Positions 20,965 to 30,496 of a DNA stretch of 64,000 bases are shown in pieces (positions within the stretch are counted from its first letter, which is position 1; the number at the start of each line of letters is the position of its first letter). This stretch comes from Bacteroidota bacterium (lineage in GTDB: Bacteria; Bacteroidota; Bacteroidia; AKYH767-A; OLB10). The notes under the pieces were generated by a model. It was given only the letters and a program-made list of their open reading frames with translations, did not search any database and had not been told where the DNA came from. The stretch covers positions 682,001 through 746,000 of the forward strand of contig JADJPB010000001.1 in NCBI GenBank assembly GCA_016713445.1, read 5' to 3'. The position numbers and the translations under genes are program-made.

Positions 20965-23592
20965 TTATCGATTATCAAAACGATCGTCTTTCTTTGTCAA
21001 TTTTAAGTCTTGCAGAACCGACGATTTCACATTGATCTGGAAAAAATAATTTTGCTGGAATCCGAACGGTACCCAGTTCAAGCTCATCTCCCAACAATGT
21101 AAATTACGAACGATGCCGAGTGAAGTATAACTAAAATCTTTTTGTTCGAAATCGTAACCGGAATTGTAATTTACTTTCCACGAAGGTGTGAGTTGAAGAT
21201 CACCATTGAAGTTTAATGTCTGTGTGATTTGATCGGGCGCATTTACATTGTTTAGGAAGAAAAAGTTATAACCAATGTTTAAGCTAAAAGGTACTGTAAA
21301 ATCGAGGTAATCGGCTCTGTTTTTATTGATTTCGTCTAACTCTTCGGAAGAACCTTTATTCGATTTCAATTCTTTTTTCTTTGGAAGGATGTTGAAGTTT
21401 ATACTAAAGTTTCCCGTACTGAAACGAGCCAATTTATTGTTTTCGGAAAGTTCCGTTTTATTGATTCGTATTCCTTGATCGTTGACCACATAGGGATCAA
21501 AAGTACCAAATAGATTGAGGGAAATGCGTTCTATGATGGTTGCTCTTCCACTGATGCTGATGGGTGATAAATTCAACGAGTCAGCAGCGAAGTTATAAGA
21601 GGTGCTCAAGGCTAAACTCTCTAGTAACTTCACTTTTTTCATGGTTTCGGAAGTATCGGTTTTCTGCCGCACTTTCATCTCGAAATTATTGTCGAGGGAG
21701 AAATTCATCAATGAAGATTTTCCTGCACCCGGGCCGCCAAACACAGCGCCTTCAAACACGGAATAACGTTGTAAATTTCCGAGAGTGTCGCGTTGTACAT
21801 CTTTATAATATCCATATTGCTTTTCACTAAAATCCGGACGCCATGAAAAACCAATCGTAGGTGTCATGACATGACGAAATGCGGCTATCTTTCCGCGCTT
21901 GAATTGCAACATTCCATAAATACGTGTATTCATACTTGTGCTGAAAGCAAAGTCGCGAGCGGCTTTAAATCCTTCAACCGTATCCACATTAATCGTTTGC
22001 GTTTCTGAATCCCATTCTTTGCTGATGGTTTTTAAATACCATTTTTCATTGTAGGTGATTCCGGGACTTACTGTAAAATATTTTGCAACGGTAAAAGAAG
22101 TACTCAAGGGAACACTGTGCTGAATGCCGTATCTAAATTGCTCCAGAGATTCCTTTTTGAATAGTAAGGTATCTTTTGTGTTGATGGAGTTAATGAATGA
22201 AGTGGTTAATCCAATTCCAATTTTCTCATACCACTTTTGTCCACCTACAGCTAGTTTTCTTTTGAAGGGCGTGCGTCGCGCCAAGTTAAATGTTGCAGAT
22301 GGCAAACTTAAATTGATATCACGCGTTTGATTGTTTTGACTATGCGACAAACTCACACTTAAGTTGATGGGCTTACCCGTCCACACCTTCGACCAAGCAA
22401 CCGACGAAGTGAACGTATTCGTTAAAAAATTATTGGCATTTGACAAGTTATATTGATAAAAAGTAGCACTACCCGCATTCACATTCGCCGAAAAACTAGT
22501 TCCAGGATGTGATTTTGGATCTTGAGTATGATTCCATCTTACGAAGAAAGATTTCTCCAAACTATAATCCGGAAATTCAGGACGACTTACTTTATTTATC
22601 GAATAATTAACAGAGAAATTTCCGTTAAAGCGATACTTCCAGGCATAATTACTATAGGCATTTCCTCTCCAACTTCCTTTGGAATAAATATCGCCTGTTA
22701 AAGCTAAATCGAAATGATCATTCAGGCCAAGGTAATATCCTCCATTTTTCAAAAAGAAACCTAACTGTTGCGACTCTCCGTACTGGGGAAAAAGAATGCC
22801 AGAAGAACGACCTTTTTTGTTTGGAAAAAATCCAAAAGGAATAGCTAGCGGGGTAGGTACATCCATAATGTACAAATCAGCTGGACCTGTTACTACTTTA
22901 TTATTTGGAATTACTTTAATTTTATTTGACTTTAAATAATAATGCGGATGCGGAGCATCGCACGTGGTATAATATCCATCTTTAATAAATGTACTGTTAT
23001 CGGGTTGCTTCTTTACGACAGCTCCATGAATATAACTATCGCCATCTTTTGTGGTAACTTCTGTGATTTTTCCTTTCTTCGTATTAAAATTGTATCGAAT
23101 TTGATCGGCGTGAAATTCATCCGTTCCTTGTTTAAACAAGGGTTTCCCAACGATGGATCCTGTTGAATCGGGTGCTCCTTTAGATGAAAGTACTTTAGTA
23201 TTAAAATCGATGTCAATGTACTCGGCATCCAAGCGAATATCTTCATACGTCATCCAGGCTTTTCCAAATAAGTAAACCATTCCTGTGTCCAAATCATAAA
23301 CGATAGAATCCTCTGCATAATAAGAAACCTTCGACTTAAAATCATCGGCTAACAGCAAGGAATCGTTTAAGGAAATTGTATCGTTGGCTAATATTTGCAG
23401 GCTATCTTCACTTGATAAAAGGCTATCGGAAACTCCTATGTTTAAGCTATCTTCTTTGTTTACAGATGATTCCACAGTAATTTCCTGAGCCTGGACAGAA
23501 GAAAAAGAGCTAAATGCTAAAAGCAGACATACGATCAACCAACAACTTAACGTTGAAAAGTTGCCAGAACCTCGTCTATCTAGATACCTCAT
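20965..23592 (-). CDS. lptD: LPS-assembly outer-membrane protein LptD
   Basis: Outer-membrane translocon that inserts lipopolysaccharide. Intact frame of about 875 residues from ATG at 23592 (a GTG/TTG-type extension to 23625 is open but starts outside the signal peptide). Signal peptide ends SVQAQE; OstA/LptA-like N-domain (YYAEDSIVYDLDTGMVYLFG, HADQIRYNFNTKKGKI), then the conserved TTCDAPHPHYYLKS and the large C-terminal barrel (IPFGFFPNKKGRSSGILFP, TPTIGFSWRPDF). It ends with a basic tail. It is divergent from an amidase gene with overlapping promoter boxes. Confidence 0.93.
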   Translation of the reverse strand: MRYLDRRGSGNFSTLSCWLIVCLLLAFSSFSSVQAQEITVESSVNKEDSLNIGVSDSLLSSEDSLQILANDTISLNDSLLLADDFKSKVSYYAEDSIVYDLDTGMVYLFGKAWMTYEDIRLDAEYIDIDFNTKVLSSKGAPDSTGSIVGKPLFKQGTDEFHADQIRYNFNTKKGKITEVTTKDGDSYIHGAVVKKQPDNSTFIKDGYYTTCDAPHPHYYLKSNKIKVIPNNKVVTGPADLYIMDVPTPLAIPFGFFPNKKGRSSGILFPQYGESQQLGFFLKNGGYYLGLNDHFDLALTGDIYSKGSWRGNAYSNYAWKYRFNGNFSVNYSINKVSRPEFPDYSLEKSFFVRWNHTQDPKSHPGTSFSANVNAGSATFYQYNLSNANNFLTNTFTSSVAWSKVWTGKPINLSVSLSHSQNNQTRDINLSLPSATFNLARRTPFKRKLAVGGQKWYEKIGIGLTTSFINSINTKDTLLFKKESLEQFRYGIQHSVPLSTSFTVAKYFTVSPGITYNEKWYLKTISKEWDSETQTINVDTVEGFKAARDFAFSTSMNTRIYGMLQFKRGKIAAFRHVMTPTIGFSWRPDFSEKQYGYYKDVQRDTLGNLQRYSVFEGAVFGGPGAGKSSLMNFSLDNNFEMKVRQKTDTSETMKKVKLLESLALSTSYNFAADSLNLSPISISGRATIIERISLNLFGTFDPYVVNDQGIRINKTELSENNKLARFSTGNFSINFNILPKKKELKSNKGSSEELDEINKNRADYLDFTVPFSLNIGYNFFFLNNVNAPDQITQTLNFNGDLQLTPSWKVNYNSGYDFEQKDFSYTSLGIVRNLHCWEMSLNWVPFGFQQNYFFQINVKSSVLQDLKLTKKDDRFDNR

Positions 23593-23608
23593 TATCTCTA
23601 TTATACAA

Positions 23609-23616
23609 TAATTTTG
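23609..23616 (+). promoter_or_regulatory. Bacteroidota -7 box of amidase gene
   Basis: TAATTTTG, 26 bases before the GTG start at 23643. It lies only seven bases from the opposed lptD box. Confidence 0.4.
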
Positions 23617-23622
23617 AAGGCG

Positions 23623-23630
23623 CAAAGCTA
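23623..23630 (-). promoter_or_regulatory. Bacteroidota -7 box of lptD
   Basis: TAGCTTTG on the minus strand, 31 bases upstream of the lptD ATG. The two boxes in this 50-base divergent region are interlocked, so polymerases would compete for the site. Confidence 0.4.
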
Positions 23631-23642
23631 CAAAACCCGAAC

Positions 23643-24917
23643 GTGAAAAGAAGATTCCTAATTGCCATATCGCTTGTATTGTTTTTTGTTCACCTGTCTT
23701 TCATAGGTCGATGCAAGGATAGATACAAAATAAAAACCATTGTGATTGATGCAGGACATGGTGGACATGATGCAGGTTGCCTAGGCGCTTCCTCTCGTGA
23801 AAAGCATGTTGCATTGGATATTGCCTTGAAATTGGGAAAGTTAATCGAGTCAAATTATCCAGATATTAACGTGGTTTACACCCGTAAAACAGATGTGTTT
23901 ATTCCTTTGCATGAGCGTGCAAACATTGCGAATAAAGCTCATGCTGATTTGTTGATATGTATCCATCTCAATGCAGGAGGAAAAGCTGCTTTCGGATCTG
24001 AAACTTATGTGATGGGTAATCATAAAACAGAAAGTAATTTAGATGTTGCGAAACGTGAGAACGCCACGATTTTATTAGAAGATGATTATTTGAAAAAATA
24101 CGATGGCTTTGATCCTAATTCACCGGAAGCGAATATTATTTTTTCACTGTATCAGAGTCAATTTATGAGTCAGAGTTTGTTGTTTGCTTCCAATATTCAA
24201 GATGAATTTACGGAATATGCCGGACGAAATAATCGCGGAGTGAAGCAAGCAGGATTTCTAGTGCTTTACAAGACGGCAATGCCTGCAGTGTTGATTGAAT
24301 GTGGTTTTTTAACGCATGATGCAGAAGAGAAATACCTAGCTTCCGATAAAGGACAACAAACTATGGCTACTGCTATATACAGAGCTTTTAAAGAATATAA
24401 AGTAGATATGGAGTCGACTTCTGAAAATAATGTAAAGTCAGATATTCCACCTAAATCTGAACCTGTTAAAACCGAAAAGGAGCCTACTATTACACCTCCT
24501 GTTGAACAAGCGAAGACCACGAAAACTGATACTCCGGAGGAAAAGTCGCCGGTTACCTCTCCCACCTCAACTACTGCTACTCTTCCTTCTTCAACGCCTG
24601 AAAAGCAGAATTCTGGTCTAGCAGAAAAAGTATTAAATGATCTTAATTCCCCTTCTGTTTTTATCAGCGTTCAAATCGGCGCGAGTAAAAATCCAGGAAC
24701 CGATAACTCTAAATTTGAGACTATCGAATCTATCAATATCGTGCAGTGTACTGATGGCTATACCCGATATTGTGTTGGAAAATATCTTTCTATTGCTGAG
24801 GCCCGAAAGAAATTGAATCAGGTAAAATCAAGTGGGAAAGCAGATGCCTTTTTAACCGCATTTAATGGAAATCAACGCATCAGCCTGCAAGAAGCAGAAA
24901 AATTAATTAAAAAATAA
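23643..24917 (+). CDS. N-acetylmuramoyl-L-alanine amidase (Amidase_3) with SPOR-like C-terminus
   Basis: Zn enzyme that cuts the amide bond between MurNAc and the stem peptide, for cell separation. GTG at 23643 gives a signal peptide (RRFLIAISLVLFFVHLSF). Catalytic domain about residues 30-265: VIDAGHGGHDAG (first His ligand), TRKTDVFIPLHERANIAN, ICIHLNAGG (His), and LIECGFLTHDAEE (catalytic Glu). A Pro/Thr/Lys linker follows, then about 80 residues with SVFISVQIGAS and GYTRYCVGKYLSIAEARKKL, resembling a SPOR peptidoglycan-binding domain. 424 residues, intact. Divergent from lptD. Confidence 0.92.
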   Translation: MKRRFLIAISLVLFFVHLSFIGRCKDRYKIKTIVIDAGHGGHDAGCLGASSREKHVALDIALKLGKLIESNYPDINVVYTRKTDVFIPLHERANIANKAHADLLICIHLNAGGKAAFGSETYVMGNHKTESNLDVAKRENATILLEDDYLKKYDGFDPNSPEANIIFSLYQSQFMSQSLLFASNIQDEFTEYAGRNNRGVKQAGFLVLYKTAMPAVLIECGFLTHDAEEKYLASDKGQQTMATAIYRAFKEYKVDMESTSENNVKSDIPPKSEPVKTEKEPTITPPVEQAKTTKTDTPEEKSPVTSPTSTTATLPSSTPEKQNSGLAEKVLNDLNSPSVFISVQIGASKNPGTDNSKFETIESINIVQCTDGYTRYCVGKYLSIAEARKKLNQVKSSGKADAFLTAFNGNQRISLQEAEKLIKK

Positions 24918-24997
24918 TCGATCCATATTTGCATGGTTGCTTCAATTTCTCAAAGTTTCCATTGTATGTTGTAATTTCGAACCATAAAATAGTTGAG

Positions 24998-26304
24998 ATG
25001 ATAGCACAATTCTTATTTATACTCTTACTTTCTGTCGGCATTTATTTTTTGTTATCCGTGTGAAGAAAGTAATGCGCAATATTAATTTGGGAAGAGAGAA
25101 AGTAATCAACGATCGTAAAAATGAACGCTGGCAAACAATGGCGCGAGTGGCCATGGGGCAGTCGAAGATGGGTGCTCGCCCTGTTGCTGCATTCTTTCAT
25201 TTTTTGATTTATGTAGGATTTATCATTATCAATATTGAAGTGTTGGAGATCATGATCGATGGTGTGTTTGGTACGCATCGTGTTTTGAGTTTTATGGGTG
25301 GATTTTATGATTTTCTCATTGGTAGTTTTGAATATTTAGCCATTGGAGTTTTAGCAGCATGTGTTATATTTCTTATCCGTAGAAATGTAATTCGACTCAA
25401 ACGATTTCATATGGCAGAGATGACTTCTTGGCCGAAGTCGGATGCAAATTTGATCTTGATCACTGAAATATTTTTGATGACAGCCTTTTTATTGATGAAT
25501 GCCAGCGACGCATTGCTACAATCGAGAGAAGCTGCGCATTATGTAAAAGCAGGTGCATTTCCCGTGAGTAGCGGACTGTTTGGGATGCTAAGCAGTTATT
25601 CCAATGAAGCACTGATTATGATAGAGCGCGGCTGCTGGTGGTTTCATATCATTGGCATTATTGCTTTCTTAAATTATGTTCCTTATTCGAAGCATTTTCA
25701 TATACTCCTCGCTTTTCCAAATACATGGTACAGTAATTTGAATCCGAAAGGACAATTTAACAATATGGAGAGTGTGACGAATGAAGTGAAATTGATGATG
25801 GATCCGGCTGCTGTCCCTCCTCCTACTGATTCGAATGCATTGCCTCAACGATTCGGTGCAAAAGATGTGAAGGATTTAAATTGGAAACAATTGATGGATG
25901 CTTATTCTTGTACAGAATGTGGAAGATGTACATCTGTTTGTCCAGCTAATATTACCGGGAAATTATTATCGCCTCGTAAAATAATGATGGACACACGGGA
26001 TCGCCTGGAAGAAGTTGGAAAAAATATCGATGTGCACGGTTCGGATTATGAAGATGGAAAATCACTCATTAACGATTATATCAAGGAAGAAGAAATTTGG
26101 GCATGTACTTCTTGCAATGCCTGTGTGGAAGCCTGTCCCGTGTTAATTGATCCACTAAGTATCATCATGGATCTGCGTCGATTCAAAGTGATGGAAGAAA
26201 GTGCGGCTCCTGCTGAGTTGAATGGGATGTTTACCAAGATGGAAAATAATGGGGCTCCCTGGCAATTCTCGCCTGCTGATCGTATGAACTGGAACGAAAA
26301 TTAA
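24998..26304 (+). CDS. Membrane-bound (Fe-S)-binding electron-transfer protein (one indel)
   Basis: Membrane redox protein of the heterodisulfide-reductase-like family. The true start is ATG at 24998 (MIAQFLFILLLSVGIYFLLSV, first helix); an indel near 25061 puts the rest in another frame, VKKVMRNINLGREK. Four further helices follow with His residues suited to heme b (SKHFHILLAF), then two 4Fe-4S motifs, CTECGRCTSVCP and CTSCNACVEACP, about 60 residues apart. About 435 residues. The next gene, 19 bases on, encodes a CCG-domain partner; together they resemble HdrDE/GlcF-type modules. Donor and acceptor are unknown. Confidence 0.85.
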
Positions 26305-26322
26305 TCTACAGGAAACAAACGA

Positions 26323-27117
26323 ATGATTATGGAAGATTTTAAAGTGAATACAATGGCAGATATGATGGCACGCGGTGAGAAGCCTGAGATCCTTTTCTGG
26401 GTGGGCTGTGCTGGGAGTTTTGACGATCGCGCTAAAAAAGTGACCAAGGCACTAGCGAAGATTTTACATCATGCAGGAATTAAATTCGCCGTGTTAGGTA
26501 CTGAAGAAAGTTGTACCGGAGATCCTGCCAAACGTGCCGGAAATGAATTTTTGTTTCAGATGTCGGCAATGAATAATATCATGGTCCTTAACGGTTACGA
26601 GGTAACGAAAATTGTAACTGGCTGCCCCCATTGTTTTAATACGCTTAAAAACGAATATCCCGAATTGGGAGGAAATTATGAGGTAGTTCACCATAGTCAG
26701 CTTCTGCAAGAATTCTTGGATGCAGGGAAAATTTCGGTGGAAGGCGGTGCCTATAAAGGAAAGAAAATTACTTTTCACGATCCTTGTTACCTTGGGCGAG
26801 CAAATAAAGTGTATGAAGCTCCTCGCCAAGTGATCATGCGTTTGGATAGTTTGATGACAGAGATGAAACGCAGCAAGGCAAATGGATTATGTTGCGGTGC
26901 TGGCGGTGCTCAAATGTTTAAAGAACCAGAAAAAGGTAACAAAGACATTAACATGGAACGCGCTGAAGAAGCTTTAGCGACCTCTCCCGACGCTATTGCT
27001 GTAGCTTGTCCTTTCTGCATGACCATGATCAGTGATGGTGTAAAATTGCATGAAAAGGAAGACACTGTGAAAGTGAAAGATATAGCAGAGATGATCGCAG
27101 AAGCGATGGATTTGTAA
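26323..27117 (+). CDS. (Fe-S)-binding protein with CCG domains
   Basis: Cytoplasmic partner of the preceding membrane protein. 264 residues, intact. Two cysteine-rich repeats: WVGCAGSFDDRA with GCPHCFNTLKNEYP in the first half, and FHDPCYLGR, GLCCGAGGAQMF and ACPFCMTM in the second, the CCG pattern that binds a non-cubane 4Fe-4S cluster in HdrB and is shared with GlcF/LutA subunits. ATG at 26323 or 26329. No specific substrate can be named. Confidence 0.85.
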   Translation: MIMEDFKVNTMADMMARGEKPEILFWVGCAGSFDDRAKKVTKALAKILHHAGIKFAVLGTEESCTGDPAKRAGNEFLFQMSAMNNIMVLNGYEVTKIVTGCPHCFNTLKNEYPELGGNYEVVHHSQLLQEFLDAGKISVEGGAYKGKKITFHDPCYLGRANKVYEAPRQVIMRLDSLMTEMKRSKANGLCCGAGGAQMFKEPEKGNKDINMERAEEALATSPDAIAVACPFCMTMISDGVKLHEKEDTVKVKDIAEMIAEAMDL

Positions 27118-27458
27118 GCCTAAAATAATTTTAAAGTAGGATTGATGGAATAAAAATTTCATCTCTGTGGAATGTTTCAAAACCGAATTATTAATTTTTT
27201 CTTTGCTCTACTGATCCTGCAATTCATCGAATTTTAATCTATAATAATTAACATTTTTTAAAGATGAGTAAGAAATTTTTTAGGAAGCTGTTACTGTTAT
27301 TGTTTCGTAACCTGCATTAAACGAGATGGTTATATATATGTGTTCCAATTTCGTTTTCTTGTTCTGTTTTACTTTGTGAATCTTGATTTTCTACTCCTTA
27401 AATTCAAAATAGATAGCCCACATTCTTATACCTTTGCACCAAAGTCAGATACCCTATT
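27118..27458. other. Gene-free interval before mlaE
   Basis: About 340 AT-rich bases. The only start-like frame is an 18-codon reading at 27264-27320 (MSKKFFRKLLLLLFRNLH), too short to support. A promoter box is found at its right end. Confidence 0.4.
27429..27436 (+). promoter_or_regulatory. Bacteroidota -7 box of the mla operon
   Basis: TACCTTTG, 22 bases before the mlaE ATG. Confidence 0.45.
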
Positions 27459-28235
27459 ATGCCGAAAAAATCAGTCAGCGCCTTCAAAGAGTTTTTATGG
27501 GAGGTGGGCGGTATTTCAGATTTCACAATTCGCTTTTTTAGAGAAGGATTTAAGCCGCGTTATGAGTGGTCGGAATTAGGTCGTCAATGTTTTATCATTG
27601 GTTATAAGACTTTACCTCTTGTAGGAGTTACCGCCTTTATCATGGGTTTGGTATTAACCGTGCAAAGTCGACCTACATTAGAAGAGTTTGGTGCTGAATC
27701 GTATTTACCAGCGATGGTCGCACTTTCCGTTATCCGTGAAATTGGACCTGTAATCACTGCACTTATTTGTGCAGGAAAAATTGGCTCCAGCATTGGAGCG
27801 GAGTTGGGCTCAATGAAAGTGACAGAGCAAATTGATGCGATGGAAGTTAGTGGAACTAATCCATTCAAGTATTTAGTGGTGACGCGTGTGGCTGCCTGTA
27901 CTTTGATGCTGCCATTATTGGTGATCATTGCCGATTTAATTTCTTTGTATGCAGCATATGTAGGTGTGAACATAAAAGATGTGGTGAGTATCGACTTATT
28001 CTTTAGTCAAGTTTTTAATTCTTTGGTTTTTGGAGATGTTTTGCCTGCACTCATAAAAACATATTTCTTTGGATTTGCTATTGGAATCATTGGATGTTAT
28101 AAAGGTTACAACTCGATGAAAGGAACAGAGGGTGTTGGTATTGCTGCGAATTCTGCCGTTGTGGTTTCTTCATTAGTCGTGTTTATTTTGGATCTAATTG
28201 CGGTGCAAATCGCAGAAATAATGGGACTTACCTAA
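27459..28235 (+). CDS. mlaE: MlaE-type ABC permease
   Basis: Inner-membrane permease of the phospholipid transport system that keeps outer-membrane lipid asymmetry. 258 residues, intact; five to six hydrophobic helices. Family blocks: FIMGLVLTVQSRPTLEEFGA (about residues 60-79), REIGPVITALICAGKIGSSI, and GSMKVTEQIDAMEVSGTNP (EQIDAM signature). First of three genes, with one base to mlaF. The MlaB, MlaC and MlaA proteins are not in the window, as is common in Bacteroidota. Confidence 0.94.
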   Translation: MPKKSVSAFKEFLWEVGGISDFTIRFFREGFKPRYEWSELGRQCFIIGYKTLPLVGVTAFIMGLVLTVQSRPTLEEFGAESYLPAMVALSVIREIGPVITALICAGKIGSSIGAELGSMKVTEQIDAMEVSGTNPFKYLVVTRVAACTLMLPLLVIIADLISLYAAYVGVNIKDVVSIDLFFSQVFNSLVFGDVLPALIKTYFFGFAIGIIGCYKGYNSMKGTEGVGIAANSAVVVSSLVVFILDLIAVQIAEIMGLT

Positions 28236-28236
28236 A

Positions 28237-29013
28237 ATGGATACCAAAGTAATACACCATTTCCCGAAGCCAGTGGATCCGAATGCCCCAAATATTGTGG
28301 CCATAAAGGATCTCTATAAATCTTTTGGTGATAATCATGTATTAAAAGGATTTGATTTAAATCTTCGTAAAGGAGAGAATTTAGTGGTGCTGGGAAAATC
28401 TGGTTCCGGAAAATCAGTTTTGATTAAATGTATGGTTGGTCTGCTTTATCCTGAAAAAGGAATGGTGGAAGTATTCGACAAAAATATTCCCAAATTAGAT
28501 CGTGATGAATTAGATCATATTCGCGTGAAAATCGGATTCCTCTTTCAAAGTTCAGCATTATATGATTCCATGACTGTACGAGAGAATTTGGAGTTTCCAT
28601 TGCGTCGACATTGGATCAGTAAGACTCGAGCCGAGGTAGATGAATTGGTGCTAGAAGCCTTAGAGAATGTTGGACTCAAGCATGCCGTTGATTTAATGCC
28701 TTCAGAGTTATCAGGTGGAATGAGAAAGAGAATTGGTCTGGCGCGTACTTTAATCCTGAAACCCGACATCATTCTCTACGATGAGCCTACTACTGGTTTA
28801 GATCCCATCACCAGCAGGGAAATCAGTAATTTAATAGTCGATATTCAACATAAGTACAATACTTCATCCATCATCATCACGCACGATATGGCTTGTGCTA
28901 AAATTGTTTCTAATCGTGTAATTGTATTAGTAAATGGAATTAAATTCATTGAAGGTACTTACGATGAATTGGAAAAATCAACAGACCCTCAAATTAAACC
29001 TTTCTTTGAATAA
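28237..29013 (+). CDS. mlaF: MlaF-type ABC ATP-binding protein
   Basis: Cytoplasmic ATPase of the MCE/Mla transporter. 258 residues, intact. Walker A GKSGSGKSVLIKC (about residue 53), Q-loop FLFQSSALYDSMTV, ABC signature LSGGMRKRIGLARTL, Walker B IILYDEPTTGLDP and switch His in IITHDMA. The SALYDSMTV stretch after the Q-loop is characteristic of this subfamily. Two bases separate it from the substrate-binding gene. Confidence 0.95.
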   Translation: MDTKVIHHFPKPVDPNAPNIVAIKDLYKSFGDNHVLKGFDLNLRKGENLVVLGKSGSGKSVLIKCMVGLLYPEKGMVEVFDKNIPKLDRDELDHIRVKIGFLFQSSALYDSMTVRENLEFPLRRHWISKTRAEVDELVLEALENVGLKHAVDLMPSELSGGMRKRIGLARTLILKPDIILYDEPTTGLDPITSREISNLIVDIQHKYNTSSIIITHDMACAKIVSNRVIVLVNGIKFIEGTYDELEKSTDPQIKPFFE

Positions 29014-29015
29014 AC

Positions 29016-29978
29016 ATGGAAAAAGCTGCAAATACGATTAAACTTGGAATCTTTGTGATGACTGGAACCATACTGCTAATCGTTTCATTATACCTCATTG
29101 GTTCCAAGCAAAATTTGTTCAATAAAACATTATCCATTTATGTGCACTTTAATAATGTGAATGGATTAATTACTGGAAATAATGTTCGATTTGCAGGTAT
29201 TACTATCGGAACTATTAATAAAGTAACTATCGAAAATGATACTTCTGTATTGGTGGAGATGGTTATTCGTGAAGATGCAATGCGCTATATCCGAAAGAAA
29301 TCAATTGCCGAAATTGGATCTGATGGATTGATGGGAAATAAGTTAATTAATATTTCAACATTAGACGCTTCTTCACCTTTTGTGGTAGAAAATGATACCA
29401 TCACAAGTCAAGGTTCTGTAGCTACTGACGAAATGATGCGCACATTAAATACAACTAATAATAATGTACTTGACATCACGCACGATTTAAAAACGATTAC
29501 TAAGCGCATTTCTGAAAGTAAGCCCTTGTGGGATTTATTATCCGATACAGTTCCTCTGGAAAACTTGCGTCGCACACTCCTTAGTATTGAAAACGCATCT
29601 CATTCCGCTGTTAACTTGACTAAAGATGCTGAAGCTATTTTAAATGAAATTAAAAGAGGTCAGGGAATGGCGGGGAAAATACTTTCTGACGATTCCGTGG
29701 CTAAAAACTTTGAAGTAACCGTCGAGAATTTAAAAGCAGCCACTGATACCGCTAAACTTGCACTGCATCACATGCATGAGTTTATGGAAGACCTGAACAT
29801 TACTCCTGGACCATTAGGTGTATTGGCACGCGACACTGCCATGGCATTAGACATGAAAGCCATTTTTGCAAATTTAAATGTAAGCACCCAACTGCTGAAC
29901 GAAAATTTAAAAGCAATGCAAAGCAATTTTTTGTTTAGAAAGTACTTTAAGAACAAAGCCAAAGAAGATAAAAATTAA
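29016..29978 (+). CDS. mlaD: MCE-family lipid-binding protein (MlaD type)
   Basis: Membrane-anchored periplasmic protein that forms the lipid channel hexamer with the permease. One N-terminal helix (KLGIFVMTGTILLIVSLYLIG), then a single MCE domain (about residues 35-115: FNNVNGLITGNNVRFAGI, GTINKV, GSDGLMGNKLINI), then about 200 residues of helical tail. 320 residues, intact, third gene of the operon, followed by a strong hairpin. Confidence 0.93.
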   Translation: MEKAANTIKLGIFVMTGTILLIVSLYLIGSKQNLFNKTLSIYVHFNNVNGLITGNNVRFAGITIGTINKVTIENDTSVLVEMVIREDAMRYIRKKSIAEIGSDGLMGNKLINISTLDASSPFVVENDTITSQGSVATDEMMRTLNTTNNNVLDITHDLKTITKRISESKPLWDLLSDTVPLENLRRTLLSIENASHSAVNLTKDAEAILNEIKRGQGMAGKILSDDSVAKNFEVTVENLKAATDTAKLALHHMHEFMEDLNITPGPLGVLARDTAMALDMKAIFANLNVSTQLLNENLKAMQSNFLFRKYFKNKAKEDKN

Positions 29979-29994
29979 TAACACTAAGAAAGAA

Positions 29995-30026
29995 TTGAAA
30001 AGCTACAACATATTGTAGTTTTTCAA
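29995..30026 (+). terminator. Terminator of mla operon
   Basis: 14-bp stem TTGAAAAGCTACAA / TTGTAGTTTTTCAA with one G-T pair and loop CATA. Only a short T-run (inside the right arm) follows. Confidence 0.7.
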
Positions 30027-30139
30027 CTCCTTCCGTTTCTTGAGAACTCATCGCATTTTTTAAAAAAAACTAACATTTCTCATTTTTTTTGGTTACAAAA
30101 GTCACCAACATATTAGATCTTCCATGTTTCCTTTGTAAC

Positions 30140-30436
30140 ATGGCTATACATTCCACAAAATCCAGCAAAGCAGCATCTTTTTTAAAAGTGATCGCTAATC
30201 CAACCCGAATTGAAATCATTACTCTTTTAGCTCCTAAAAAGAAGTTATCGGTGAATCAATTATGTGCTAAACTCAATATTGAACAATCATTAGTTTCTCA
30301 CCATCTGAAAAATATGAGAACCAGTGGAGTCTTAGAAGCAACGAGAGATGGTATCAATATTTATTACTCCATTGCTGCACCCAATGTGTTGGAAATTTTA
30401 AAATTGGTTAATGCCTCCATTGGAATTAAAAAATGA
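30140..30436 (+). CDS. ArsR-family winged-helix regulator
   Basis: Small DNA-binding repressor, 98 residues. ATG at 30140 chosen over an upstream frame because MAIHSTKSSKAASFLKVIAN is the usual beginning. wHTH: PTRIEIITLLAPKKKLSVNQLCAKL, recognition helix EQSLVSHHLKNMRTSGVL, wing RDGINIYYSI. The metal-binding Cys motif of classical ArsR (CVC) is absent, so the signal is probably not a soft metal. It lies alone after the mla operon; targets unknown. Confidence 0.85.
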   Translation: MAIHSTKSSKAASFLKVIANPTRIEIITLLAPKKKLSVNQLCAKLNIEQSLVSHHLKNMRTSGVLEATRDGINIYYSIAAPNVLEILKLVNASIGIKK

Positions 30437-30442
30437 GTCCAT

Positions 30443-30483
30443 AAAAGGGAAGAATCAACGCTAGCGTTGCCTCTCCCCCTTTT
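30443..30483. terminator. Bidirectional terminator between arsR and M16 genes
   Basis: Outer stem AAAAGGG / CCCTTTT around an inner 14-bp perfect palindrome CAACGCTAGCGTTG (30456-30469). Convergent genes on both sides. Confidence 0.65.
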
Positions 30484-30496
30484 GCAGCTTTAGAAA

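Noticed and set aside
27264..27320. 18-codon hydrophobic frame before mlaE
   Set aside because: Too short and without further support.
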